The notes beneath the pieces were generated by a model. The model ran no database searches and was not told where the DNA came from. It saw nothing but the letters and a program-made list of their open reading frames with translations. A program made the position numbers and the translations under genes. A DNA stretch of 64,000 bases. Origin: Desulfobacterales bacterium (lineage in GTDB: Bacteria; Desulfobacterota; Desulfobacteria; Desulfobacterales; Desulfosarcinaceae). Every line of letters starts with the position of its first letter. Position 1 is the first letter of the stretch. The stretch is from contig JACRDD010000035.1 of assembly GCA_016218685.1 (NCBI GenBank), positions 30,994 to 94,993 of the forward strand. The letters run 5' to 3'. Below, piece after piece: positions 53,409-61,018 of this stretch.

Positions 53409-56065
53409 AGAATTTGCCGGTACAGGGCATCGACGAGCATGGGATCGCTCACCGGCCGGGCATTGAACAGGGTGGCCGTGTCGGCGATGGCGTGGAAGGC
53501 GGCTATGGCCAAATGCTCTTCGGTGACGCCCACCTCTCGCAGGCGCAGGGGGTGACCCACGGCCTTCATCAGCTTTTCCACTGCGTCAGCCGCGGCCAGG
53601 GCCGCGTCATTCTTGCTCATACCGGCCGTGTTGACCCCCAGGGCCTGGGCCGCCAGGGCCAGCTTGTCGGCGGCGTAATCCACATTGAAGCGCATCACCG
53701 AGGGCAGTACCAGGCCGCAAGCCGCGCCGTGGGGCACGTTGGCCAGCATGCCCAGGGTGTGGGCCATGGAATGGGCCAACCCCACCTGGGCGATGTTGAA
53801 GGCCCAGCCGGCGGCCGTGGCGGCCAGTTGCAGGTTCAGGCGCGCCTGCTCGTCCTTGCCGTCGGCGATGGCTTTGGGCAGGTTTTCGGCGATCAGGCGG
53901 ATGGCTTGCAGGGCGTGGCCTTCGCAGATGGCGTTGGACATGGTGCTGGTCAGGGCCTCCATGGCATGGGTCATGGCATCCATGGCGGTCGTGGCGGTCA
54001 GCCCCTTGGGCAGGGACATGGTCATGCGCGGGTCCAGGATGGCGGTGTTGGGCACGATGAAGTGATCCACGATATAGGCTTTGCGCCCGGCGGTCTGGCT
54101 CTTGATCACGGAGACGCTGGTGACCTCGCTGCCGGTGCCCGAGGTGGTGGGGATGCAGATGTGCGGTGTCTGCGGCTCGCTCAGGCGCATGATGGCCAGG
54201 TGGTCGTCGGCCTGGCCGCCGTTTTTCAAGGTGACGCAGACCGCCTTGGCCGTGTCGATGACGCTGCCGCCGCCGACGCTGACGATGCAGTCGACGCCCA
54301 GATCGCGGGCCATCTGGGTGGCGGCATCTACGGTGCCCAGGTCAGTGTCCTGGGCGACATTGTCGAAGACGCCCACGCAGAAATCGCCCAGAGCTTCCTG
54401 CACCATCTGGGTCAATCCCGCCTTGCGCACACCGCCATCGGTGACGATCATGGCGCGCCGGGCCTTGAGCCGGACCACCTCCCGGTAAACGGCGGCCAAT
54501 GCGCCATGGCCGGCCAGCACCAGGGTGGGCGTGATGTACTGCACGAAGGGAATCTTGGGATCGTCGGAGAACAGTTTCATGGTGAAATTGCTCTTGTGAT
54601 CGGCACCGGCGGTCACATGCACGCGCTTGATCTGGGTGTATTCAGCCAGACCGGCATGACCCAGCTCGCGGCCCACGCCCGATTGCTTGTAGCCGCCGAA
54701 GGGGCAGAAATCGCCGAAGGCGTGGTAGTTGTTGATCCACATGGTGCCGGTCTTGATCTGGCGGGCGATGCGCTCGGCGCGGGCGTTGCTGCGCGAGAAG
54801 ACGCCGCCGGCCAGACCATAGATCGAGTCATTGGCGATGGCCACGGCCTCTTCTTCGCCGTCGTATTTGAGCACACAGACCACCGGCCCGAAGATCTCCT
54901 CCTGGGCGATGCGCATGCTGTTCTTGGCGCTGGCGAAGATCGTGGGCTGGTAGTAAAAGCCGCCGTCCAGGCCGGCCACCTGGGCGCGTTGGCCGCCGGT
55001 AACGATCTCCGCGCCCTCTTCTTTGCCCAGGCGCACATAGCGTTCCACGGTGGCCAGTTGGGCCGCGCTCACCAGCGGGCCCTGCTGGGAAGCGGGGTCC
55101 AATTGATAGCCCACGCGCAGGCTCTCGGCGCGCCGTTTCATCTTATCGATAAATTCGTTGTAGATTTTGGAGGCGACCAATACGCGCGTGCCCGATTCGC
55201 ACACCTGGCCCTGGTGGAAGAAGGTGCCGAACAGGGCGCCCTCCACGGCCAGGTCGATGTCGGCATCATCGCAAATGATGTTGGCCGACTTGCCGCCCAA
55301 TTCCAGGGTGACTTTCTTGACTGTGTCAGAGGCCAGCTTCATGATCTGGCGGCCTACCTCGGTGCTGCCGGTAAAGGCGATCTTATCCACGCCCGGGTGG
55401 GTGCACAGCGTATTGCCCAGCTCGCCACCCGGGCCGGCGATGATGTTGATCACGCCTCTGGGAATGCCGGCGGCTTTGGCCGCCTCGGCGATGATCAACG
55501 CGCCCAGGGGGGTGGCCGTGGCCGGTTTGAGCACGATGGTGTTGCCCATGGCGATGGCCTGGCCGATCTTCCAGAAGGCCATGCTCATGGGGAAGTTCCA
55601 GGGGATGATGCCCACGCAGACACCGATGGGTTCCCGCCGGATATAATCCCGCCCGGGGGCGAAGACATTGCCGGCATAGGGGATCTCTTCCTCCCAGGGG
55701 AATTGAGTGGCGGCATAATGGCCGTAGTTGCGCAGCAGTTGGGCGCCGAGCATGCCCCAGTATTTGCTCAGGCCGATGATCTGGCCCGAATCCATGGCTT
55801 CGGTGATGGCCAGGCGCAGGGTCTGCTGGGTGACCTGGTCGGCGAACAGGTTGAGCTTGGCCATGCGCTCGCGGGGCGTCATGTGGCTCCACACGCCGCT
55901 GTCAAAGGCCTGCCGCGCCGCGGTAATGGCCGCTTCGGCATCGGCCTTGCCGGCTTTGGCCACCGTAGCGATGGGCATGCCCGTGCCCGGGTCGATGGAC
56001 TCGAAGGTGGCGCCGTCGGCGGCGTCTATGAATTCGCCGTTGATGAAGAGTTTGTAATGGTCCAT
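53405..56065 (-). CDS. Fusion of hydrolytic-type aldehyde dehydrogenase and iron-containing alcohol dehydrogenase
   Basis: An 886-residue protein in two parts. Residues about 1-490 are a classical NAD(P) aldehyde dehydrogenase: IPWNFPMSMAFWKIG, LELGGKSANII (Glu255) and FFHQGQVCESGTRV (Cys289). Residues about 505-886 are a group III Fe-ADH: GGGSVIDTAKA, TTSGTGSEVTS, MDAMTHAMEAL and GLAHSMAHTLGMLANVPHG with the metal-binding His residues. AdhE also joins these two families, but its aldehyde part is the CoA-acylating type; this one looks like the acid-forming type. It would take an alcohol to the acid, or the reverse. Divergent from the unknown 738-residue gene. Confidence 0.9.
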   Translation of the reverse strand: MDHYKLFINGEFIDAADGATFESIDPGTGMPIATVAKAGKADAEAAITAARQAFDSGVWSHMTPRERMAKLNLFADQVTQQTLRLAITEAMDSGQIIGLSKYWGMLGAQLLRNYGHYAATQFPWEEEIPYAGNVFAPGRDYIRREPIGVCVGIIPWNFPMSMAFWKIGQAIAMGNTIVLKPATATPLGALIIAEAAKAAGIPRGVINIIAGPGGELGNTLCTHPGVDKIAFTGSTEVGRQIMKLASDTVKKVTLELGGKSANIICDDADIDLAVEGALFGTFFHQGQVCESGTRVLVASKIYNEFIDKMKRRAESLRVGYQLDPASQQGPLVSAAQLATVERYVRLGKEEGAEIVTGGQRAQVAGLDGGFYYQPTIFASAKNSMRIAQEEIFGPVVCVLKYDGEEEAVAIANDSIYGLAGGVFSRSNARAERIARQIKTGTMWINNYHAFGDFCPFGGYKQSGVGRELGHAGLAEYTQIKRVHVTAGADHKSNFTMKLFSDDPKIPFVQYITPTLVLAGHGALAAVYREVVRLKARRAMIVTDGGVRKAGLTQMVQEALGDFCVGVFDNVAQDTDLGTVDAATQMARDLGVDCIVSVGGGSVIDTAKAVCVTLKNGGQADDHLAIMRLSEPQTPHICIPTTSGTGSEVTSVSVIKSQTAGRKAYIVDHFIVPNTAILDPRMTMSLPKGLTATTAMDAMTHAMEALTSTMSNAICEGHALQAIRLIAENLPKAIADGKDEQARLNLQLAATAAGWAFNIAQVGLAHSMAHTLGMLANVPHGAACGLVLPSVMRFNVDYAADKLALAAQALGVNTAGMSKNDAALAAADAVEKLMKAVGHPLRLREVGVTEEHLAIAAFHAIADTATLFNARPVSDPMLVDALYRQIL

Positions 56066-56145
56066 GTGTGGCTCCCTCTGGGTTGGATTTAGGTGCGGTT
56101 GGCCTGTGCCGGTTCGGCCGGGCCGATTCGGGGATGTTGATGGTG

Positions 56146-56194
56146 GAAACAGTACGTTTAACTTGAAACACTTGTCAATTAGAGGTACTGTTTC
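56146..56194. promoter_or_regulatory. Inverted GAAACAGTAC repeats upstream of the fusion gene
   Basis: GAAACAGTAC (56146-56155) and GTACTGTTTC (56185-56194) form a perfect 10-bp inverted repeat separated by 29 bases, with another GAAACA at 56165. The spacing suits a dimeric or looping regulator. Related GAAACAG occurs again at 56271. Confidence 0.5.
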
Positions 56195-56203
56195 ATAAAA
56201 CTA

Positions 56204-56269
56204 TTCATTTTAAAGTAAAACATTGCACTGTTTTTAACTATAGAATCTAAATGCGCTTCATTTTGAAGT
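56204..56269. repeat. Two direct repeats in the divergent promoter region
   Basis: TTCATTTTAAAGT (56204-56216) and TTCATTTTGAAGT (56257-56269) match at 12 of 13 positions and are 53 bases apart, about five helical turns. Each is followed by an AAACA and then TGCACTG or GCACTGG. Confidence 0.5.
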
Positions 56270-56334
56270 TGAAACAGGTCCTGCACTGGTCCCAAGGGCG
56301 CCAGAGCCCACCATAATTTATTAAGGATGCAAAG

Positions 56335-58551
56335 ATGCGGAAACAGGAGCGCGCCGCCGCTGCCCTGATGGCGGTTTTCCCCACGGCCGAAAGCTTCGCC
56401 CGTTTCGCGGGCCACACCGAGAATCAGGCGGCACTGCAATCCTTCGTCGATTTTGCGGCCCGTAACGCCATTATCGCCGCATCCGAGCCGGCGGCACTGC
56501 AGGCCTTCGTTGGCGCCCATGCCCGGGATGCGGCGGCGTGCCGGCCGCCCGACCATCTGGGATTCGAGGAGTTTCTGGATCAAAAGGAGGCGTTGATCGA
56601 GCATGCGTTGTCGGCGCGTGTCCTGACCGATCGCATCAACGCCCTGCTCGGAGAACACCGCGTCGCCCTGCCCAAGGTGAGCAACTCGATGATCACGCGC
56701 TTGAAAAAGGAGGTGGCCGATACCGCCCACAAGCAGAACGTGCTGCGCGCCCTGGCGTTCTGGCTGGGTTACGACCGGGCCCACCTGGGACCGCACCTCA
56801 ACTACGAGATGCTGGTGGGGTTGTGCCGGGGGGCCAAGGCCCGGACCGAGCACAAGGAGGGGGTGCGCATCGGATTCGCTCTTTACAGCCGGGGCGACGT
56901 CATCGACCACGAGATCGTGGGCTGGCTCAAAAAGGAGCTCAAGAACTACATCGACGAATCCATCGTGCGCTTCTCTTACGGCCGCTGGGGCAAGGTGCGC
57001 GCCCACGATATCACCACGCTCTATGTGGACTTTCCCAAAGAGGAGCCCATCAGCAACCCCGCTTTCTATCGCAAGTGCCTGATCGCCGCGGTTTCGTTGG
57101 CTCACCAGTTGTGCATCCGTTGGGCCTTGTGCAAATACTTCACGCCGAACCGCTTTCTCTCCATCGGTATTGCCGCCGGCGATTTCGCCGTGCTGGACAA
57201 CTACCTGCTGCCCGTGCTCAATGCCCGGCTGCCCGGAGACCCGGTCATCCGTCTGACCGATTATGTCCGCCAGTGTGTCCTGATCAACGACATCCGGGCG
57301 CTGTTGTGCCCCAAGCCCGCCGAGATTACCCTGTTCAACGGCGAGACGCTCACCATCTGGTGGGTGGTGGGGTTGTGGAGCACCCTTTACTTCGATTTCG
57401 TGCCCGATCTGCTGGCGGACAAGATCCTGCGCGGCCACGAGAGTTCCATGACGGCCCTGGCCGGTACCCCCTGGTCGGAAAACAGCGACGCCGCCAAAGC
57501 CGACGCCGGGACCAATGCCATCGCAACTTTCTTTCGTTTCCCGCACAACTCGCTGCTGGGTCTGGAAATCGCCAAAACGCTCTACTACCGGCGACGATTT
57601 TGGGAGGCGCTCGAAATCCTGCGCATCGTGCTCAGCCTGGACCCCACCCACTTGAACGCCCGCACGCTGCGCATGGTGCTCTTTCGCAATCTGGCCCTGG
57701 ATGCGCGCGCTTTCACAGTGGCCGAAGGGTTGTTCAAGCAGGCCCACCAGGAGGCCGAGTTCATCCGGCAAAGCTGTGCGTTTCAATCCGAAGATTTCTA
57801 CTGCGAATATGCGGTGGTGCATCTGGCCCAGGCCATGCACACCCTGCGCGGCCTGCGCCGGGGCGTATTTGCGGCGGGCGACCTTGAGGGCCGCCAACGG
57901 GAAGTGATGGCCGGTTTGGATCGGGCCGCCGACCTTTTCGGCATGGGCATGATCGTCTCGCCCACGGGCATCCGGGCAAGTTATCTGCTCAACAGTGTGC
58001 TCATACTGAGCGCGGTGTTGAAAAGCGATCCGCTGCTCTTCGGCGATTCGGAACGTGCGCTGGACGCCCGCTGGACGGTCGTGCATCGGCCGGTGACCGA
58101 TTTCCAATATCAGCTAGGCTATTTGCGCGAAGAACTTCCCAAAGAGAGCCCCTATGCCTTGATCGAAAAAATGTATAAGGTCATCACCGTTACCCATGAC
58201 GACTCGATTTCGCTCCAGGCCTATCGGCCCACCACTTACTTCTGTACGGCCGTGGCCTGGTGGGACTTTTTTCCGGTGCGAACGGTGGGCCTGGCCAAAC
58301 GGGCCCTTCACTTTATGCGGGGGGCCGCCGATATCGCCCGGCGCATGCAGGAAAAAAAGATCTGCATCTACTCGTTCACCCGGACCTATGGCGAGATGAT
58401 GCCGGCCCAGGCGTTCATCGATCATATGGCGCGCGGGATGGCCATGATCGAGGCCCAGTGCGGCGGAGACCTGGCCGGCAGGCCAGACGACGAGAACATC
58501 GCGCCAAGGGATGCGGAGCATTCGTCACTGTTGATGACGCTCAATTTCTAA
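56335..58551 (+). CDS. Unknown 738-residue protein
   Basis: I do not recognise this family. The frame is well supported: AAGGA precedes the ATG at seven bases and composition is uniform. There is no signal peptide. The first 180 residues are mostly helical and charged; a middle region includes ALYSRGDVIDHEIVGWLKKE and ARAHDITTLYVDFP-like sequence; a hydrophobic stretch TIWWVVGLWSTLYFDFVPDL lies near residue 345. Around 420-480 there is a TPR-like repeat (YYRRRFWEALEILRIVLSLD). It diverges from the ALDH-ADH fusion over a repeat-rich region and is followed by the metal ATPase. Confidence 0.8.
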   Translation: MRKQERAAAALMAVFPTAESFARFAGHTENQAALQSFVDFAARNAIIAASEPAALQAFVGAHARDAAACRPPDHLGFEEFLDQKEALIEHALSARVLTDRINALLGEHRVALPKVSNSMITRLKKEVADTAHKQNVLRALAFWLGYDRAHLGPHLNYEMLVGLCRGAKARTEHKEGVRIGFALYSRGDVIDHEIVGWLKKELKNYIDESIVRFSYGRWGKVRAHDITTLYVDFPKEEPISNPAFYRKCLIAAVSLAHQLCIRWALCKYFTPNRFLSIGIAAGDFAVLDNYLLPVLNARLPGDPVIRLTDYVRQCVLINDIRALLCPKPAEITLFNGETLTIWWVVGLWSTLYFDFVPDLLADKILRGHESSMTALAGTPWSENSDAAKADAGTNAIATFFRFPHNSLLGLEIAKTLYYRRRFWEALEILRIVLSLDPTHLNARTLRMVLFRNLALDARAFTVAEGLFKQAHQEAEFIRQSCAFQSEDFYCEYAVVHLAQAMHTLRGLRRGVFAAGDLEGRQREVMAGLDRAADLFGMGMIVSPTGIRASYLLNSVLILSAVLKSDPLLFGDSERALDARWTVVHRPVTDFQYQLGYLREELPKESPYALIEKMYKVITVTHDDSISLQAYRPTTYFCTAVAWWDFFPVRTVGLAKRALHFMRGAADIARRMQEKKICIYSFTRTYGEMMPAQAFIDHMARGMAMIEAQCGGDLAGRPDDENIAPRDAEHSSLLMTLNF

Positions 58552-58577
58552 CGAGTACGACGATAAGGAGTTCAACC

Positions 58578-61016
58578 ATAGCACCCGAGGCTGTTCCCGC
58601 CTGTGACCTGTGCGGACTACCCGTGCGGTCCAATGCTTTCACGGCAGATTACGGCGAGCGCACCTATCGCTATTGCTGCGCCGGCTGCCGCATGGTCTTC
58701 GCCATGCTCATGGAGGCGACCGAAAGCCCCGATCCGAATCGCTTCAAGCAGAGCGAACTCTATCGTCGCTGCGTGGCCGCCGGCGTGGTGCCGGCATCGG
58801 CAGCGGAGTTGGCCGGGCTGTCCGCCGATGGCCCTGCGCGTGCCGCGCCGGCCCCGGACGAAGCCGCCCATTTGCTGCCCTTCGAAGAGCAGATCTCCGG
58901 CATGTGGTGTCCGGCCTGCGCCTGGGTGATCGCCGCCGCCGTGGGCCGTTTGACCGGCGTGGCGGGCGTGCGTTGCGATTTCTCCACCGACCGCATGCGC
59001 GGCAGTTACGATCCGGTGCGGACGACGCCCCAAGAGATCCGGCGCGCAGTGCAAGCGCTGGGATATGGAATCGCCGCCGAAACGGACGGGGAGGGCCGTG
59101 GGCCATGGCGCCGCGAGTTTGTGCGCCTGATCGTGTCGGCCCTGTTGTCGGTCAATGTCATGATGCTCTCCTGGGCGCTTTACTCCGGCTTCTTTACGAC
59201 CCTCGGCAGCGAAGGGATCGGCTTTATCTCCTGGCCCATCGTGGTCATGGCCACGGCGGTGATGGCCTATGGCGGCGGCCCCTTGCTGCGCAAGGCCTGG
59301 TCGGGCCTGCGTCACGGCGCGCCGGGCATGGAACTGCTCATCGCCCTGGGGGCCGGCAGCGCCTATCTCTACAGCCTGGTCAACTGGCAACGGGGCAGCC
59401 TGCATCTTTACTTCGACACGGCCGCCATGCTGGTCACCTTGCTGCTCCTGGGCAAGTGGCTCGAGGCCCGCGCCAAGGAGCGCGTGCGCCGGGACCTGGA
59501 AGGGTTCCTGGCCCTGCGGCCCACCAAGGTGCGCATCTGGAACCAGGCTTTGCCCCAGGGACGCTATGCGGCCGCGGAACAGCTTATGGCCGGCGATTGC
59601 TTCCTGGTCGTGCCCGATGAGGTGGTGCCGGCCGACGGCCGGGTGGTTGCGGGCGGCGGCCGGGTAGATGCCTCGGCGGTCACCGGCGAGCCGCGGCCCG
59701 TGGCGCTGGGTGTCGGAGACAGCCTGGTCAGCGGCTGCCGCCTGATCGAGGGACGCATCGTGGCGCGCGCCGAGCGGGTCGGCGCCGAGGCCCTGCTGGG
59801 CCGGATGATCGACGTGGTGACGGCCTGCCTCTCCCAAAAAGGCAAATGGGAAAGCCGCACCGACCGCATCCTGCGCTGGTTCGTACCCCTGATTGCGTTG
59901 CTGGCCCTGGCCACCGGTCTGCTGGCATGGGCCTTTGGGCTGGCCCCGGAGCAGGCCCTGGTGCGGGCGGTCACGGTGCTGGTCATCGCCTGCCCCTGCG
60001 CCTTGGGCATCGCCATCCCCCTGGCCCGGGTGGCCGGGGTGGCCGGTGCCGGCCGGCAAGGCTTGCTGGTGCGGGATTTCGCGGCCTTTGAACAGGCCGG
60101 GCGGATCGACACCCTGATCCTGGACAAGACCGGCACCGTGACCCACGGCCGCTGGCGCGTGACGCGCATGGCCGTGGCATCCGGCATCTCTGCCGAGCAG
60201 GCGCTGGCCCTGGCTTGCGGTCTGGAAGAGGGCATCGATCACACCGTGGCCCGGGCCATCGACGCATATGGCCGCGCCCAGGGCGTGGCGCCCCGGCCGG
60301 TGACCCAAAGGGAGGCGCACCCGGAGGGGATCGCAGGCTGCATCCAGGAAGGCATGGCGCGTATCGGTACGCGGCGTTTCGCCGCCGGCAACGATGACAC
60401 GGAGAGCATGCCCCCGGAAGAGGGTTCGGCCCAGTCGGAAGTGCTCCTCGGCGTGGACGGCCGGCCATGGGCACGCTTTTACTTCGGCGACAGCCTGCGC
60501 GACGGCATGCGGGACCTGGTCGCGGCCCTGGAAGCCGCCGGCAAATCCGTGCTCCTGGTCTCCGGCGACACCCAGGCCGCCACCCGGCATGTGGCAACGG
60601 CCATCGGGGTGCGCCAGGCCCATGGCGATCTGCTGCCCCAGGCGAAGGCCGATCGGGTGCGCCGGCTGCAAACCGAGGGCCGGCGGGTGGCCATGGTGGG
60701 CGACGGCATCAACGACGCCCCGGCCCTGGCCCAGGCCGATCTGGGCGTGGCCGTCTACAACGGAACGGCCCTGGCCCAGCATGCCGCGGCCCTGACCCTC
60801 ATGGCCGGGAACCCGGCCCAATTGCAGCGCTTCTTTCCCTGGGCCGCCCGGGTGGAACGCACGGTGCGCCAGAATCTTTGGTGCGCCCTGGGTTACAACA
60901 TGATAAGCTTGCCCATCGCCATGGCCGGTCTGCTCACCCCTCTGGTGGCGGCGGCGGCCATGCTGCTGAGCAGTCTGACGGTTATCGGCAATACCTTTAG
61001 GCTCGTGCGACGATAA
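58578..61016 (+). CDS. P1B-type heavy-metal (copper-like) transporting ATPase
   Basis: A membrane pump of about 812 residues. An N-terminal Cys-rich metal site (CDLCGLP, then YRYCCAGCRM) and an HMA-like domain with MWCPAC precede the membrane part; the transport motif is ACPCALGIAIPLA, the phosphorylation motif DKTGTVTHG and the hinge GDGINDAPALAQAD. This layout fits the FixI/CcoI-CopA2 group that delivers copper for cytochrome oxidases. The usual SEHP segment reads IDHTVARAI. No ATG, GTG or TTG in frame lies between the previous gene and the first CxxC; AAGGAG eight bases ahead of ATA 58578 makes ATA the best start. Confidence 0.88.
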   Translation: MAPEAVPACDLCGLPVRSNAFTADYGERTYRYCCAGCRMVFAMLMEATESPDPNRFKQSELYRRCVAAGVVPASAAELAGLSADGPARAAPAPDEAAHLLPFEEQISGMWCPACAWVIAAAVGRLTGVAGVRCDFSTDRMRGSYDPVRTTPQEIRRAVQALGYGIAAETDGEGRGPWRREFVRLIVSALLSVNVMMLSWALYSGFFTTLGSEGIGFISWPIVVMATAVMAYGGGPLLRKAWSGLRHGAPGMELLIALGAGSAYLYSLVNWQRGSLHLYFDTAAMLVTLLLLGKWLEARAKERVRRDLEGFLALRPTKVRIWNQALPQGRYAAAEQLMAGDCFLVVPDEVVPADGRVVAGGGRVDASAVTGEPRPVALGVGDSLVSGCRLIEGRIVARAERVGAEALLGRMIDVVTACLSQKGKWESRTDRILRWFVPLIALLALATGLLAWAFGLAPEQALVRAVTVLVIACPCALGIAIPLARVAGVAGAGRQGLLVRDFAAFEQAGRIDTLILDKTGTVTHGRWRVTRMAVASGISAEQALALACGLEEGIDHTVARAIDAYGRAQGVAPRPVTQREAHPEGIAGCIQEGMARIGTRRFAAGNDDTESMPPEEGSAQSEVLLGVDGRPWARFYFGDSLRDGMRDLVAALEAAGKSVLLVSGDTQAATRHVATAIGVRQAHGDLLPQAKADRVRRLQTEGRRVAMVGDGINDAPALAQADLGVAVYNGTALAQHAAALTLMAGNPAQLQRFFPWAARVERTVRQNLWCALGYNMISLPIAMAGLLTPLVAAAAMLLSSLTVIGNTFRLVRR

Positions 61017-61018
61017 AG

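Noticed and set aside
53405-56065. Calling the fusion gene AdhE
   Set aside because: Domain order is similar, but the aldehyde half has classical NAD-dependent acid-forming motifs and length, not those of the CoA-acylating type.
53414-56092. 892-codon plus-strand ORF opposite the ALDH-ADH fusion
   Set aside because: It is the antisense of a gene with unmistakable motifs; its composition (Gly, His, Asp, Gln-rich, no domains) is typical of GC-rich shadow frames.
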